Shown here piece after piece: positions 35,468 through 44,040 of a stretch of 64,000 nt of DNA; the first letter of the stretch is position 1, and each line of letters opens with the position of its first letter. Origin of the DNA: Flavobacterium sp. (GTDB lineage: Bacteria > Bacteroidota > Bacteroidia > Flavobacteriales > Flavobacteriaceae); contig JAQSDU010000019.1 in assembly GCA_029946065.1 (NCBI GenBank), positions 62,001 through 126,000 on the forward strand, given 5' to 3'. Below the pieces are notes generated by a model, which worked only from the letters and a program-made list of their open reading frames with translations, was not told the DNA's origin and did not search any database. A program made the position numbers and the translations under genes.

Positions 35468-36448
35468 TTACAAAACCATCAAATTGCAACCACGAATATC
35501 CGAATTGTCAAATCGCCCTAAGACTTCAAACGAATTATTGTTGTATTTCTTGCCTAAATCTTGCGTTGCAATAAAGGAACACGAATTGATATTCGCCAGA
35601 TCAATCACGTTGATGCCGCCGGTTTTTCCGTTTTCGACATACGTCAGCGCGTCTTCGGTATCTCGGATTTGGATTTGCATCCAGTTGGGGCATTCAAAGA
35701 TGCCGTTTCCGAGCGAATAAGCCTGTGAAAGCAATTCTGTCATCCCATATTCAGAATGGATACTGGGAACCCCGAATCCGTCACATAGGGTGTTGTGCAA
35801 TTCTTCGCGGATCATTTCTTTGCGTTTGCCTTTCATGCCGCCGGTTTCCATGATGATGGTGTTTTTGAGCATGAACTGTTGCTTTTCGATAAGATCGAGC
35901 AACGCATAAGTAACGCCGATCAGGATTGTATTTTGCCCTGAATTATCGAGCTTTACTAATTTTGCTATGAGTTCTTCGTAATTGTGCAGGTAAAATCCGC
36001 TGTCGGGATTGTTAGATATTTCGATTAGATCTTTCACCATATAAATCAACGAAGAACCTTCACGTTCGAGATAGGATGGAAGCAATGCCAAAACTACATA
36101 ATCTTCGATATTACCATAAAATTCGGCAAAAGCTTGGCGGTAACTTTCTTCGTAAAAAGTGAGATCGGTAATTAAATGACGACTAGCAATCATTCCGGTT
36201 GTACCGCTGCTGGTGAAAGTTTCCTGAACTTCATTTTCATTGGAAACTACATCGTGACTTTTAAAGAATTGTATGGGCAGGAATGGAATTTGCTGGATTG
36301 CTTTTACGGATTCCTTTTTGACTTTCAGCAAATCGCAGAACTCCTGATAGACTTTGTTGTTGTCGTATTGGAAGCGAAAAACTTTGAGTGCAGTTTTCTC
36401 GAATTGCTTGTGGGAAGCGATGGTGAATATGTCGGAATGGGTAAGCAA
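35468..36448 (-). CDS. LuxE/PaaK-like acyl-activating protein
   Basis: A 326-residue cytoplasmic protein of the adenylate-forming superfamily. The ATP-binding motif appears as TFTSSGTTGM (about 79-88), followed by HSEYGMTELLSQAYS (about 235-249), where Tyr-Gly-Met-Thr-Glu is the A5 motif. The small size and lack of the C-terminal lid match LuxE-type acyl-protein synthetases. It could activate an acyl chain for surface lipid or pigment synthesis; the substrate is unknown. Translation seems to start at TTG (36448), since an in-frame stop lies just upstream and a -7 box TACTTTTG sits at 36461-36468. Confidence 0.75.
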   Translation of the reverse strand: MLTHSDIFTIASHKQFEKTALKVFRFQYDNNKVYQEFCDLLKVKKESVKAIQQIPFLPIQFFKSHDVVSNENEVQETFTSSGTTGMIASRHLITDLTFYEESYRQAFAEFYGNIEDYVVLALLPSYLEREGSSLIYMVKDLIEISNNPDSGFYLHNYEELIAKLVKLDNSGQNTILIGVTYALLDLIEKQQFMLKNTIIMETGGMKGKRKEMIREELHNTLCDGFGVPSIHSEYGMTELLSQAYSLGNGIFECPNWMQIQIRDTEDALTYVENGKTGGINVIDLANINSCSFIATQDLGKKYNNNSFEVLGRFDNSDIRGCNLMVL

Positions 36449-36477
36449 GGATTTTTTTTACAAAAGTAATTAAAATA

Positions 36478-36505
36478 AAAAAGCATCCCGTTAAGGATGC
36501 TTTTC
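36478..36505 (-). terminator. Terminator after the large type IX cargo gene
   Basis: The stem AAAAGCATCC / GGATGCTTTT with a CGTTAA-type loop and T-runs on both sides lies 20 bp past the stop of the 36525-38471 gene. Confidence 0.85.
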
Positions 36506-36524
36506 TTTATAAAATAAAAACTAA

Positions 36525-38471
36525 TTATCTGATAACTAATTTTCTTGTAGCAGTGTTGCCATCTTCAGTAATCTTAACGATATAAACGCCACCTTTAAGG
36601 CTTGACACGTTTACTTCGCTTGTAACAGTTTTTGTATTTAGAACCACTTTGCCTAATACATCATAAACTACAACCGCTTTTTCAGCATTTGCTGAAGTTT
36701 CGATGAATAATTTACCGTTGGTTACTGGGTTTGGATATACTTTTAGGCCTGCAATGTTAGAGTTGTTTATTCCTAAATTAGTGCCAGTTACTTCTTCCCA
36801 TGTAGTACCGATTCTTAATGCATCGATTTGTAAAGAAGGCGTTTCTGTAGCACTATCTTGTCTAAAGAAAAACTTGTTGATTGTGGCTAAATCTGTAGCA
36901 GTGTGTGTGTCTGTTATAGTAGCTGTAGGTTCTGGAGATCCAACAACTGGATTGATCCAAAGGTTAACCGAATCATCAGCAGCATCAGCACCAAAAGTAT
37001 AAGCTACAACAACAAAGTAAGTTTGGCCAGTTTGGTAAGCATCTGGAGTCCAGGTTGTATTTGCTGCATTAGCAGTCCTAACTTCAACACCAAAATTAAA
37101 ATTGGTATCATCAACTTGCTTAGTCCATAAAGTTGCTCCGAATGTAGTTGTGCTTGATCCAAGACCAGCAAAATAACCACCATTAGGATCAGTTACACCA
37201 GTCATTGAACTTATATTCGTTAGGAAAGAGTAATAAACGGTACCACTTGTTACATCACTTGTAGTCAAGAAAGTATCGATTCCGCTTCCGGCAAAAGAGA
37301 TAGAGTTTCCAACTTCAGCCAACCCTGTATAACTAAGATTTCCTGCTGTTGTCAAAATATCATCACCAGTATTTATGTTAGCCCAGTTTGTTTGTCCTCC
37401 TAAAGCGGCACCTTCAGCATAAGCAAATTGCTCAGAAAAAGGTAGTGCAACACCTGTAGGTGGTGGCGTACAGTTTGGAGAAGTTACATTAACAGTAAGG
37501 TTACAGTCACCGCCATTAGCAGTAAAAACAAGATTAGTGCCTTCGCTTAATCCTGTAATAATGATATTTCCAGAAGCAGTAGTGCTTGGATTGTCTCCGC
37601 CTATAGTTCCTGAATCGGCGTTAAGATTGTATGTGCCTGTCGCACCTCCTATAAAAGGAATTGTTACAGTGTAAGTATCAGTTCCTCCAGTAATAGCATC
37701 GCAAACTTTTGTAGCAGCTTGAAAAGCCAAAGGACATGTTGGAGGAGGTGTATTACCAAACCAACCAGCATCTACATATAAACCATCAATAGTGATGTTT
37801 TGTGTTAATGCAAATTGACGTAGATAAACACCAGCAATTGTAGCTAAACCACCACCTGAAGCAGTAGCTTCAGCAGTTCCAGCGGCAGCTTCAGTAGAAG
37901 GAACTCCTGAGGTTTCTACCCATAGGCTAACAGAGCCTGCAACCGCAACATCATATTTTACAATAATTAAGTAGGTAGTATTTAAATCAAAATCAGTTGT
38001 TCCATAGGTACCAGTTGATGTATTTGATACGCCAAAGTTAATCTTGTCTGGAGTAGTTGAAGGGCGTACGAAAATTCTTGCAGCAAAATTTGTAGTGCCA
38101 TTTCCTAAACTTGTAAAATAGCCGCCAGTAGCAATATCGCTTGGAGAACTTACATTTACTAAAAACGAATAATACAGAGTTCCAGAAGTAACACTTGCAG
38201 CAAACGGTTTGTTAACATCTTCGCCTGTATTATCAAGTAATGCAGCGTTTCCTTCAGCTGATGCGGTTATTCCAGTTAATCCTGAATAGCCTGCATAAGA
38301 TAAACCATTTGATGCACCAACATCAATAGAATTAGTGCCTGCTCCACTCTGTGCTGTCCACCCATTATCAATGAGTAAAGCACCGTCGGCATAATTTAAG
38401 TTATCAGTAAATACCTGACCAAATGACACAGTAGTTAATGCTAACAATAGTAAAGTGTAAAGTTTTTTCAT
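36525..38471 (-). CDS. Secreted protein with type A T9SS sorting domain
   Basis: A 648-residue cell-surface or secreted protein. It has signal peptide MKKLYTLLLLALTTVSFGQ, two related lectin-like beta-sandwich domains (about 20-235 and 345-560, each starting with a NYADGALL/AYAEGAAL motif), a linking segment with cysteines (about 245-335), and a C-terminal Por sorting domain of about 75 residues (LKVYPNPVTNGKLFIET, ending TATRKLVIR). The tail routes it through type IX secretion. The function of the repeated domains, which resemble concanavalin-like glycan binders, is not certain. Confidence 0.82.
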   Translation of the reverse strand: MKKLYTLLLLALTTVSFGQVFTDNLNYADGALLIDNGWTAQSGAGTNSIDVGASNGLSYAGYSGLTGITASAEGNAALLDNTGEDVNKPFAASVTSGTLYYSFLVNVSSPSDIATGGYFTSLGNGTTNFAARIFVRPSTTPDKINFGVSNTSTGTYGTTDFDLNTTYLIIVKYDVAVAGSVSLWVETSGVPSTEAAAGTAEATASGGGLATIAGVYLRQFALTQNITIDGLYVDAGWFGNTPPPTCPLAFQAATKVCDAITGGTDTYTVTIPFIGGATGTYNLNADSGTIGGDNPSTTASGNIIITGLSEGTNLVFTANGGDCNLTVNVTSPNCTPPPTGVALPFSEQFAYAEGAALGGQTNWANINTGDDILTTAGNLSYTGLAEVGNSISFAGSGIDTFLTTSDVTSGTVYYSFLTNISSMTGVTDPNGGYFAGLGSSTTTFGATLWTKQVDDTNFNFGVEVRTANAANTTWTPDAYQTGQTYFVVVAYTFGADAADDSVNLWINPVVGSPEPTATITDTHTATDLATINKFFFRQDSATETPSLQIDALRIGTTWEEVTGTNLGINNSNIAGLKVYPNPVTNGKLFIETSANAEKAVVVYDVLGKVVLNTKTVTSEVNVSSLKGGVYIVKITEDGNTATRKLVIR

Positions 38472-38499
38472 TTCTTAGTTTTTAATAAAAATTATTGTG

Positions 38500-38507
38500 C
38501 AAAGATA
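38500..38507 (-). promoter_or_regulatory. -7 box TATCTTTG for the large type IX cargo gene
   Basis: Minus-strand TATCTTTG lies 28 bp before the ATG at 38471. A minus-strand TTG lies about 24 bp further upstream. Confidence 0.6.
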
Positions 38508-38578
38508 ACAAGTAATTTGTTTTATCTAAAACAAACCATGTGAAAAAAACATTAAATTGTAACAAATAAAAATAATAA

Positions 38579-38905
38579 TTACTTGACAATCAGTTTTCTT
38601 GTGGCGGTAGTTTCGCCTTCCTTGATCTTGATGATGTAAACGCCAGGAGATAATGTAGAGATGTTCAACTCTTTATTGGCTGTCTTTTGTTCGAAAACCA
38701 ATTTGCCTAAAACATCAAAAATAGCGATTTCTTTTTCCAATGAAGTTTTGGAAGTAATATAAATCTTACCATTACTCACCGGGTTTGGGTAGAAACTCAA
38801 TTCCGTGGTACTAGGTTGCAACGGTTTGTTTTCCTGAGCTTGGGCGCCAACAGTAAAAAAACAACACAACAGTAAGATAATATAAAAGTAGTTTTTTGGC
38901 ATCAT
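38579..38905 (-). CDS. Minimal T9SS protein: signal peptide plus sorting domain only
   Basis: A 108-residue protein with signal peptide MPKNYFYIILLLCCFFTVGAQAQ, a linker of about 15 residues (ENKPLQPSTTELS) and a complete type A sorting domain (FYPNPVSNGKIYITS, ending TATRKLIVK). There is essentially no passenger. Adjacent ATG codons at 38905 and 38902 are both possible starts. Its sorting domain closely resembles that of the large cargo 108 bp downstream, so it may be a remnant of a duplicated gene, or a true mini-cargo. No stop or frameshift remnant of a larger protein is seen between the two parts. Confidence 0.7.
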   Translation of the reverse strand: MMPKNYFYIILLLCCFFTVGAQAQENKPLQPSTTELSFYPNPVSNGKIYITSKTSLEKEIAIFDVLGKLVFEQKTANKELNISTLSPGVYIIKIKEGETTATRKLIVK

Positions 38906-38959
38906 TGGGATTTGATTTTGTAAATGTATAAAAAATATTTCAAAAGTAATGCCAAAAAT

Positions 38960-38996
38960 AATCCCCGTTTCCTAAATTTTTCAGAAAACGGGGATT
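38960..38996 (-). terminator. Terminator after the beta-helix lipoprotein
   Basis: The 11-bp stem AATCCCCGTTT / AAACGGGGATT with a 15-base loop is followed on the minus strand by ATTTTTGG. It lies 24 bp past the lipoprotein stop. Confidence 0.75.
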
Positions 38997-39019
38997 GTTG
39001 ATTTTATAAGGTTTTTTAC

Positions 39020-40219
39020 TTAGAAACCAGCAGTCCAACCAGCAGCCCATGTTGGGGCTCCAATACCGTTTCCAGCGCCTGTTGCAGCACCTTCAGTAAA
39101 TACAGCAGTTACATCTACAGTAGCACCAACTGTTTCTGGCGCTACGACAGTAAGCGTTCCTTTAGATTTTGCAGCAACGTCTGCAATGAAGTTTACATTG
39201 GTAGCTTTTAGGCTTCCAGCAGCGATATTGGCAACAGTTTCATCATTTTCAACATTGAAACCTTGTTTCCAGCTGCTCAATACAACATTGGTAAAAATTC
39301 CTCTTGTACCTCTTCTCAATTTTAAACCATTGTTCTCTGTATAAACAGTCGCGTCAGCAGTACTTCCGGCACCAATTAAAGTAAGGTTGGTAATTGTTGG
39401 GTTTGAGATTGGTGTATTAGCAAATCCAAATTCGTAGTTGTCTGCTTCAATACCTCTGTTTCCTTTACCAAAATCTAATTTACCATACCAGTTGGTATTG
39501 GTTCCATTCCAACCTTCAGTCCAGTCAAATTGATCGTCTTCGTTACCAATTGAAACCAAGTTTGAAGTGTTTACTGTACCTCCAAAAAATTCAAATCCGT
39601 CATCAGCACCGTGAAATGCTTGTACATATTCAAATGTTGTTCCAGAACCAACACCAAATAATGATACACCGTTGAATTCTTTTGTAGCACTAAATGAAGC
39701 ACCAGCATATTCAACTCTTAAATATTTTATTGAACCAGAATTATCGTTAGCGATAGTTCCACCATAAGTTAAACCTGCAACTTCTGATGAAGCTGTAGCA
39801 GTACCACCGGAAACATCATTAATTGGTGCTTTTCCACAAATTACAAGTCCACCCCAATCTCCAGCAGCTTTCGTTGCCAATCCACTTGTCATTACTACTG
39901 GGTTTGAAGCAGTTCCGTTGACGTTGATTTTTCCACCTTGAGCAACAGCAATATAAGAAGATGTTCCGTTAATTCCTTCAATAACTGTTCCTGCAGGAAT
40001 TGTTAAAGTTGCTGTTTCTTTTACAATAAGTGCGCCTGTTAATTTGTAAACAGTGTTGGCATTAAGTATTACTTCACCATCTTCAATATTTCCTTGAAAG
40101 TTATTGGCATCCAATTGAAATGTAGAAGAAGAAGAACTGTCGTCAGAGGATGAACATCCCGTAAGTATTGTTGCTGTTACAGCAAAAATTCCGAATAATT
40201 TTACGATTGATTTTTTCAT
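39020..40219 (-). CDS. Beta-helix-like lipoprotein, partner of the TonB receptor
   Basis: A 399-residue lipoprotein with signal MKKSIVKLFGIFAVTATILTGCSSSDD, where cysteine follows a TG lipobox and is followed by a serine-rich linker. The mature part has short repeated beta turns (TLTIPAGTVIEG, then GDWGGLVICGKAP and FEYVQAFHGADDGFEFFGG), typical of right-handed parallel beta-helices found on Bacteroidota surfaces. It lies 144 bp downstream of the TonB-dependent receptor, and a separate PhoB-like repeat array precedes it, suggesting shared regulation. The ligand is unknown. Confidence 0.72.
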   Translation of the reverse strand: MKKSIVKLFGIFAVTATILTGCSSSDDSSSSSTFQLDANNFQGNIEDGEVILNANTVYKLTGALIVKETATLTIPAGTVIEGINGTSSYIAVAQGGKINVNGTASNPVVMTSGLATKAAGDWGGLVICGKAPINDVSGGTATASSEVAGLTYGGTIANDNSGSIKYLRVEYAGASFSATKEFNGVSLFGVGSGTTFEYVQAFHGADDGFEFFGGTVNTSNLVSIGNEDDQFDWTEGWNGTNTNWYGKLDFGKGNRGIEADNYEFGFANTPISNPTITNLTLIGAGSTADATVYTENNGLKLRRGTRGIFTNVVLSSWKQGFNVENDETVANIAAGSLKATNVNFIADVAAKSKGTLTVVAPETVGATVDVTAVFTEGAATGAGNGIGAPTWAAGWTAGF

Positions 40220-40247
40220 TGTATTTATTTTAAAAATTTAATTTTTG

Positions 40248-40324
40248 CAAAGGTGGGGCAACTTTAGAAACGCAATGTTAATTCAATGTCAAGGTTAGCT
40301 TAATTTAAGTTTACTTGCGTTAAT
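40248..40324 (-). promoter_or_regulatory. PhoB-box-like 11-bp repeats upstream of the lipoprotein gene
   Basis: Plus-strand words TGTTAAT (40276), TGTCAAG (40287), GCTTAAT (40298), AGTTTAC (40308) and CGTTAAT (40318) recur every 10-11 bp. Downstream, for the minus-strand gene, CACCTTTG (40248-40255) is one mismatch from the -7 box. The spacing and the 7-bp word size are those of PhoB boxes, and the array covers the -33 zone. Confidence 0.55.
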
Positions 40325-40363
40325 GTTTTCTAAAAGGAACGCCCGTTGTTAGTACGTTTCTTG

Positions 40364-43114
40364 TTAAAATTGATAATTGATATTTAAACTTAATGTCAGT
40401 CCTTTTTTGTAGGATAGCACATTTACATCGCCTGAATTATTTTCTTGAACTCTGTTGATTGTTGGGTCTAGAATATTTTTCACGACCAATCCAAGTCCGA
40501 TTTGTTTATTCAACTTTGATTTGGCAATAAAATCTAATGAGCCGAAAGCTTTGTCAACCTGATTGCCCATATCGTTAGTTCCGATGGAGTAGATTCGGTC
40601 TGAAAAATAGGTATAAGCTAGTGTAGTCATGAAGTTACTTTGTTTTTCATTCCACTCGTTTAAGTAAGAAATGTCAGCATTTAGTAACAAATCAGAAGCG
40701 CCCGTAAGTCCGGTTTCTTTTTCGGTAAAAGCTACATTATAAGCGGTCTCTTTTGCGACTTTAACATCGCTTAATTTTTGGTTGGTATATAAATAAGAAG
40801 CATTAATACCGGCAGACAATTTTTTAGCATTGCTTTCGCCGAAATTAAAAATTTGCTTTCTATATTCGACTTCTCCACCCGCAACATAACCATAATCACC
40901 TGTGTTAATGTAGGAAACGTCATTTGTTGAAGAAAGAATTGTAACTTCATTAATTGGGTTTTGGATGTATTTTCCAAAAGCAGTGAATGAAATGAGTTCT
41001 TCGCTTTTCGGGAACATTTCCCATTTTATATCCACATTATAGTCGTCTGAGGCATACAAATCTGGATTTCCAAATTTCGCTTCATTCACTTCTTCATATA
41101 CAAAAAGTGCTCTTTCTTTAAATTGTGGTAAAGTATAGGTTTTACTGAATCCGAATCGCAAATTTTGTTTTTCGTTCAATTCATACTTCAAAGTTAAACT
41201 TGGTAGAAATGCAAATTTATCCAATTGGTCATCATCCCCATTAGGATCCAAAGAAGTATTCCATGCTACTTTTTGAATTATAGATTCGGCCCTTAAACCT
41301 AAAACGCCACTCAATTTATTGAATTTGTATTCGGTATTTACATAACCGCCGTTTATCATTAAATCGCCATTATAAAATTGTGGCTTGGTGGCATTTGGTA
41401 CTTGTGAACCACCTTTGAATGTTGAAATTTCAAAATAATCGTTTGCAAAATTTTGTTGGTTGTAAAACAAATCCAAATTATTAGGATCAACGATAGTATT
41501 GGTTACGGCGCTGCTGGCTTTGAAGTTAAATTGTGTAGCTTCAAAATCACGTTTTTTTGACCTTCCAGAATATCCTACCGTTATTTTTCCTTTGTAATCG
41601 CCTTCGGCTGTTTTAACAATTTTATAGTCTACAGATGCGTTTACTGCCAATTCATCTTCTTTTAAGTTTTGAAAATATCGGTGGTTATCTGCAGCAGAAA
41701 TACTAGAAAGCACATAGCCAGTTGGTTCTTTTCTAAAAGTATTTTGCGCCCTATCTGGTTGTTTGCCGGTAATTGTGTTGTATGAAACACCCCAATTTAA
41801 TTTAGACCGCTCGCTTAACTGATGATCACCTAACAATTGATTGATCCACAAGCTGTTTTTGTCATATTTAAAACGGCGAATCAAGCCATTACCGTCGTTA
41901 GCAATATCAACAATATATCCGGTATATTCTTCGGTAGATTGTCCGCTTGTATTGATGAAAAGTGTATTAAAATTAAGCTTATTGTTGGCGTTTATTTTAT
42001 AGCCAACATTACCCATTGCTGTCGTATTGGTGTTATAGCTTACAAGGGTGTATTTTTGATAATCTCTGTTGATAACACCACTCCCGTTAACGCCACCTTT
42101 TGCAGTTCCGTCGCTTCTTGAAGAATAATCATTGTCGAAACCAACGGTTGCAAATAAGTTTAATTTTCCTTCTTCACCAACATTAAAAGATTTTCCGCCA
42201 GCAAGGTTAAACGAACCTGCAATCGGATTTTTTGATTCGGTTTGCAGCGAATTGAATTTGTAACTTGTAAGCGCATTGCTCGGAATAGTAACATTGCTAA
42301 ATCCAGAACTGCTCGGTCCTTTTTGAAGTCTAAAATCATCTTCTGAAAGCGCGTTTGTATTCACTTTTGAGCCAACATCTAATTTTAAAAATCCTTTACC
42401 TTTGTAATCTTTAGATACAATGTCAACATTTCCGCCAGCAAAATCGCCATACAATTTACTGTTATATACTTTATCAATGCCAATTGATTCGACAATATCG
42501 GTTGTAAAAATCTCTAGGTTTAGATTCTTTTTTCCCGGATCATTTGATGGAACTGGCAATCCGTTCATAGTGGTTGAGTTATAACGGTCACCCAATCCTC
42601 TAACGAAAATATTCCCCGAACCTTCTTGTTTGGTGATTCCGGTAGTTTTGGTTACGGCAGTAGCCACATCGCTAACGCCTTTTCTCGACATTTCTTGGGC
42701 GCCAATGCTTTGCTTAATTTGAACAGCATTTTTTTGGTCCAATAAAAGGGCTGATTCTTTTTCCTTGTTTACCGTTGTTGTCAGTACTACATCTTGAAGC
42801 GTGACACTACCTGAGCCGATAGTTTTGTTAATTTCAAGGGTTTCGTTCGCTTTTATAGTAAACGGAAATTCCAGTGTTTCATAGCCAACAAAACTGATTA
42901 CAAGAACATGGTCGCCGGCTTCGACATTTAAACTGTATTTTCCTTCGATGTCTGTAGTAGTGCCAACACTTGTACCTTTTAACATTACATTGGCGAAGGG
43001 CAGCGCCTCATTATTTGAATCTTTATCCGAAATAATGCCGGAAACCGTACCTTTGTTTTGTGCGAACGACGCAGCAAAGATGAACAACGTGATCAATAAT
43101 AATTTGAGTTTCAT
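40364..43114 (-). CDS. TonB-dependent receptor with carboxypeptidase-like N-terminal domain
   Basis: About 916 residues. I start at MKLKLLLITLFIFAASFAQ (43114), a proper signal peptide. The order is signal, CarboxypepD_reg-like domain (about 20-105, GTVSGIISDKDSNNEALPF), plug domain (about 115-240, with FVRGLGDRYNSTTMNGLPVP) and a 22-strand barrel ending LSLNINYQF with terminal Phe. The plug region resembles receptors involved in uptake of phosphate-limited or iron-limited nutrients, but the substrate cannot be read from sequence. No SusD partner is adjacent; the beta-helix lipoprotein takes that place. Divergent from a PhoB-like regulator. Confidence 0.88.
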   Translation of the reverse strand: MKLKLLLITLFIFAASFAQNKGTVSGIISDKDSNNEALPFANVMLKGTSVGTTTDIEGKYSLNVEAGDHVLVISFVGYETLEFPFTIKANETLEINKTIGSGSVTLQDVVLTTTVNKEKESALLLDQKNAVQIKQSIGAQEMSRKGVSDVATAVTKTTGITKQEGSGNIFVRGLGDRYNSTTMNGLPVPSNDPGKKNLNLEIFTTDIVESIGIDKVYNSKLYGDFAGGNVDIVSKDYKGKGFLKLDVGSKVNTNALSEDDFRLQKGPSSSGFSNVTIPSNALTSYKFNSLQTESKNPIAGSFNLAGGKSFNVGEEGKLNLFATVGFDNDYSSRSDGTAKGGVNGSGVINRDYQKYTLVSYNTNTTAMGNVGYKINANNKLNFNTLFINTSGQSTEEYTGYIVDIANDGNGLIRRFKYDKNSLWINQLLGDHQLSERSKLNWGVSYNTITGKQPDRAQNTFRKEPTGYVLSSISAADNHRYFQNLKEDELAVNASVDYKIVKTAEGDYKGKITVGYSGRSKKRDFEATQFNFKASSAVTNTIVDPNNLDLFYNQQNFANDYFEISTFKGGSQVPNATKPQFYNGDLMINGGYVNTEYKFNKLSGVLGLRAESIIQKVAWNTSLDPNGDDDQLDKFAFLPSLTLKYELNEKQNLRFGFSKTYTLPQFKERALFVYEEVNEAKFGNPDLYASDDYNVDIKWEMFPKSEELISFTAFGKYIQNPINEVTILSSTNDVSYINTGDYGYVAGGEVEYRKQIFNFGESNAKKLSAGINASYLYTNQKLSDVKVAKETAYNVAFTEKETGLTGASDLLLNADISYLNEWNEKQSNFMTTLAYTYFSDRIYSIGTNDMGNQVDKAFGSLDFIAKSKLNKQIGLGLVVKNILDPTINRVQENNSGDVNVLSYKKGLTLSLNINYQF

Positions 43115-43135
43115 TTTATGTTGTTTAATTTTTTG

Positions 43136-43243
43136 CAAAGGAACTGTTGTTTTGTAAAGTTTCCGTTAATCGGCCGTTACGTTTAGGTGTTCTTAATATT
43201 ATCAAAATGTTAAGCAATTAAATTACAGTTAACGGCTGTTTAC
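43136..43243. promoter_or_regulatory. Divergent control region with PhoB-box-like repeats
   Basis: CGTTAAT (43164) and CGTTACG (43175) are exactly 11 bp apart, and TGTTAAG (43208), an A/T-rich unit near 43217, AGTTAAC (43227) and TGTTTAC (43237) follow at about 10-bp steps. Minus-strand TTCCTTTG (43136-43143) is one mismatch from a -7 box for the TonB receptor. For the regulator gene the -7-like sequence is TAAATTTTG (43283-43291, one base longer than consensus). The first array sits near -33 of the receptor, the second upstream of the regulator promoter. Confidence 0.5.
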
Positions 43244-43296
43244 CGAAGTGTTTTATATTTACATTTACAATCGCAAATCATATAAATTTTGCAATT

Positions 43297-43980
43297 ATGA
43301 AGAAAAAAGACATCAAGATTCTTTTGGTTGACGATGAACTCGACATCCTCGAAATTGTAGGGTATAACTTGGCACAAGAAGGTTATCAGATCATCACAGC
43401 CGTGAATGGTAGGGAAGCGGTCGCAAAAGCTAAAAAAGAATTACCCCAACTCATCATTATGGATGTCATGATGCCCGAAATGGACGGAATGGAGGCAACA
43501 GAACTCATCCGAAAAATGCCGGAACTGCAAAATGTCATTATCACTTTCCTTACAGCAAGGAGCGAAGATTACTCGCAAGTTGCCGGTTTTGATGCCGGTG
43601 CCGACGATTATATTACCAAACCGATCAAGCCAAAACTGCTCGTTAGCAAGGTAAAAGCACTGTTGCGAAGATTAAAAGGGGAAGAACAAAATTCAGACAC
43701 ACTCAACGTTGGCGGCATCGAAATCAACCGCGAAGAATATAAAATCATCAAAGACGGTGTCGAGATTATTTTGCCAAGAAAAGAATTTGAACTGTTTTAC
43801 TTACTCGCATCAAAACCCGGAAAAGTATTCAAACGCGAAGAGATTCTCGATAAAGTTTGGGGCAATGAAGTGATAGTCGGCGGCAGAACTATTGACGTGC
43901 ATATCAGAAAACTAAGAGAAAAAATCGGTGACGACTTTTTTAAAACCATTAAAGGAGTTGGTTATAAATTTGAGGTTTAA
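43297..43980 (+). CDS. PhoB/OmpR-family response regulator
   Basis: A 227-residue two-domain regulator. The receiver (1-120) has the acid pocket VDDE (residues 11-14), phospho-acceptor Asp56 in IIMDVMMPEMDG, the conserved Thr in FLTARSED and Lys in DDYITKPIKPK. The DNA-binding domain (about 135-227) is a winged helix with VIVGGRTIDVHIRKLREKIG, the recognition helix of the OmpR/PhoB type. It is followed by its kinase gene. PhoB-like identity is suggested by overall sequence and by 10-11 bp repeats in its own promoter, but a phosphate role is inference. Confidence 0.88.
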   Translation: MKKKDIKILLVDDELDILEIVGYNLAQEGYQIITAVNGREAVAKAKKELPQLIIMDVMMPEMDGMEATELIRKMPELQNVIITFLTARSEDYSQVAGFDAGADDYITKPIKPKLLVSKVKALLRRLKGEEQNSDTLNVGGIEINREEYKIIKDGVEIILPRKEFELFYLLASKPGKVFKREEILDKVWGNEVIVGGRTIDVHIRKLREKIGDDFFKTIKGVGYKFEV

Positions 43981-44005
43981 TGATTTTATAGTGCCAAAAA
44001 CTTTT

Positions 44006-44037
44006 CACCTTTGTAACTTTGGTACTTTGCAACTTCA
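44006..44037 (+). repeat. 8-bp direct word array ending at the kinase start, containing a -7 box
   Basis: The words CACCTTTG, TAACTTTG, GTACTTTG, CAACTTCA are in 8-bp register and end 3 bp before the histidine kinase ATG. TAACTTTG (44014-44021) is a perfect TAnnTTTG box, so the array itself may supply a promoter. Confidence 0.7.
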
Positions 44038-44040
44038 AAA

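Noticed and set aside
36525-38905. The two type IX cargo genes as one gene split by a frameshift
   Set aside because: Each has its own signal peptide and its own complete sorting domain, and the order is wrong for a broken single gene.
43115-43138. TTG start eight codons upstream for the TonB receptor
   Set aside because: It overlaps the putative -7 box and would add charged residues ahead of the signal peptide; the ATG at 43114 is better.
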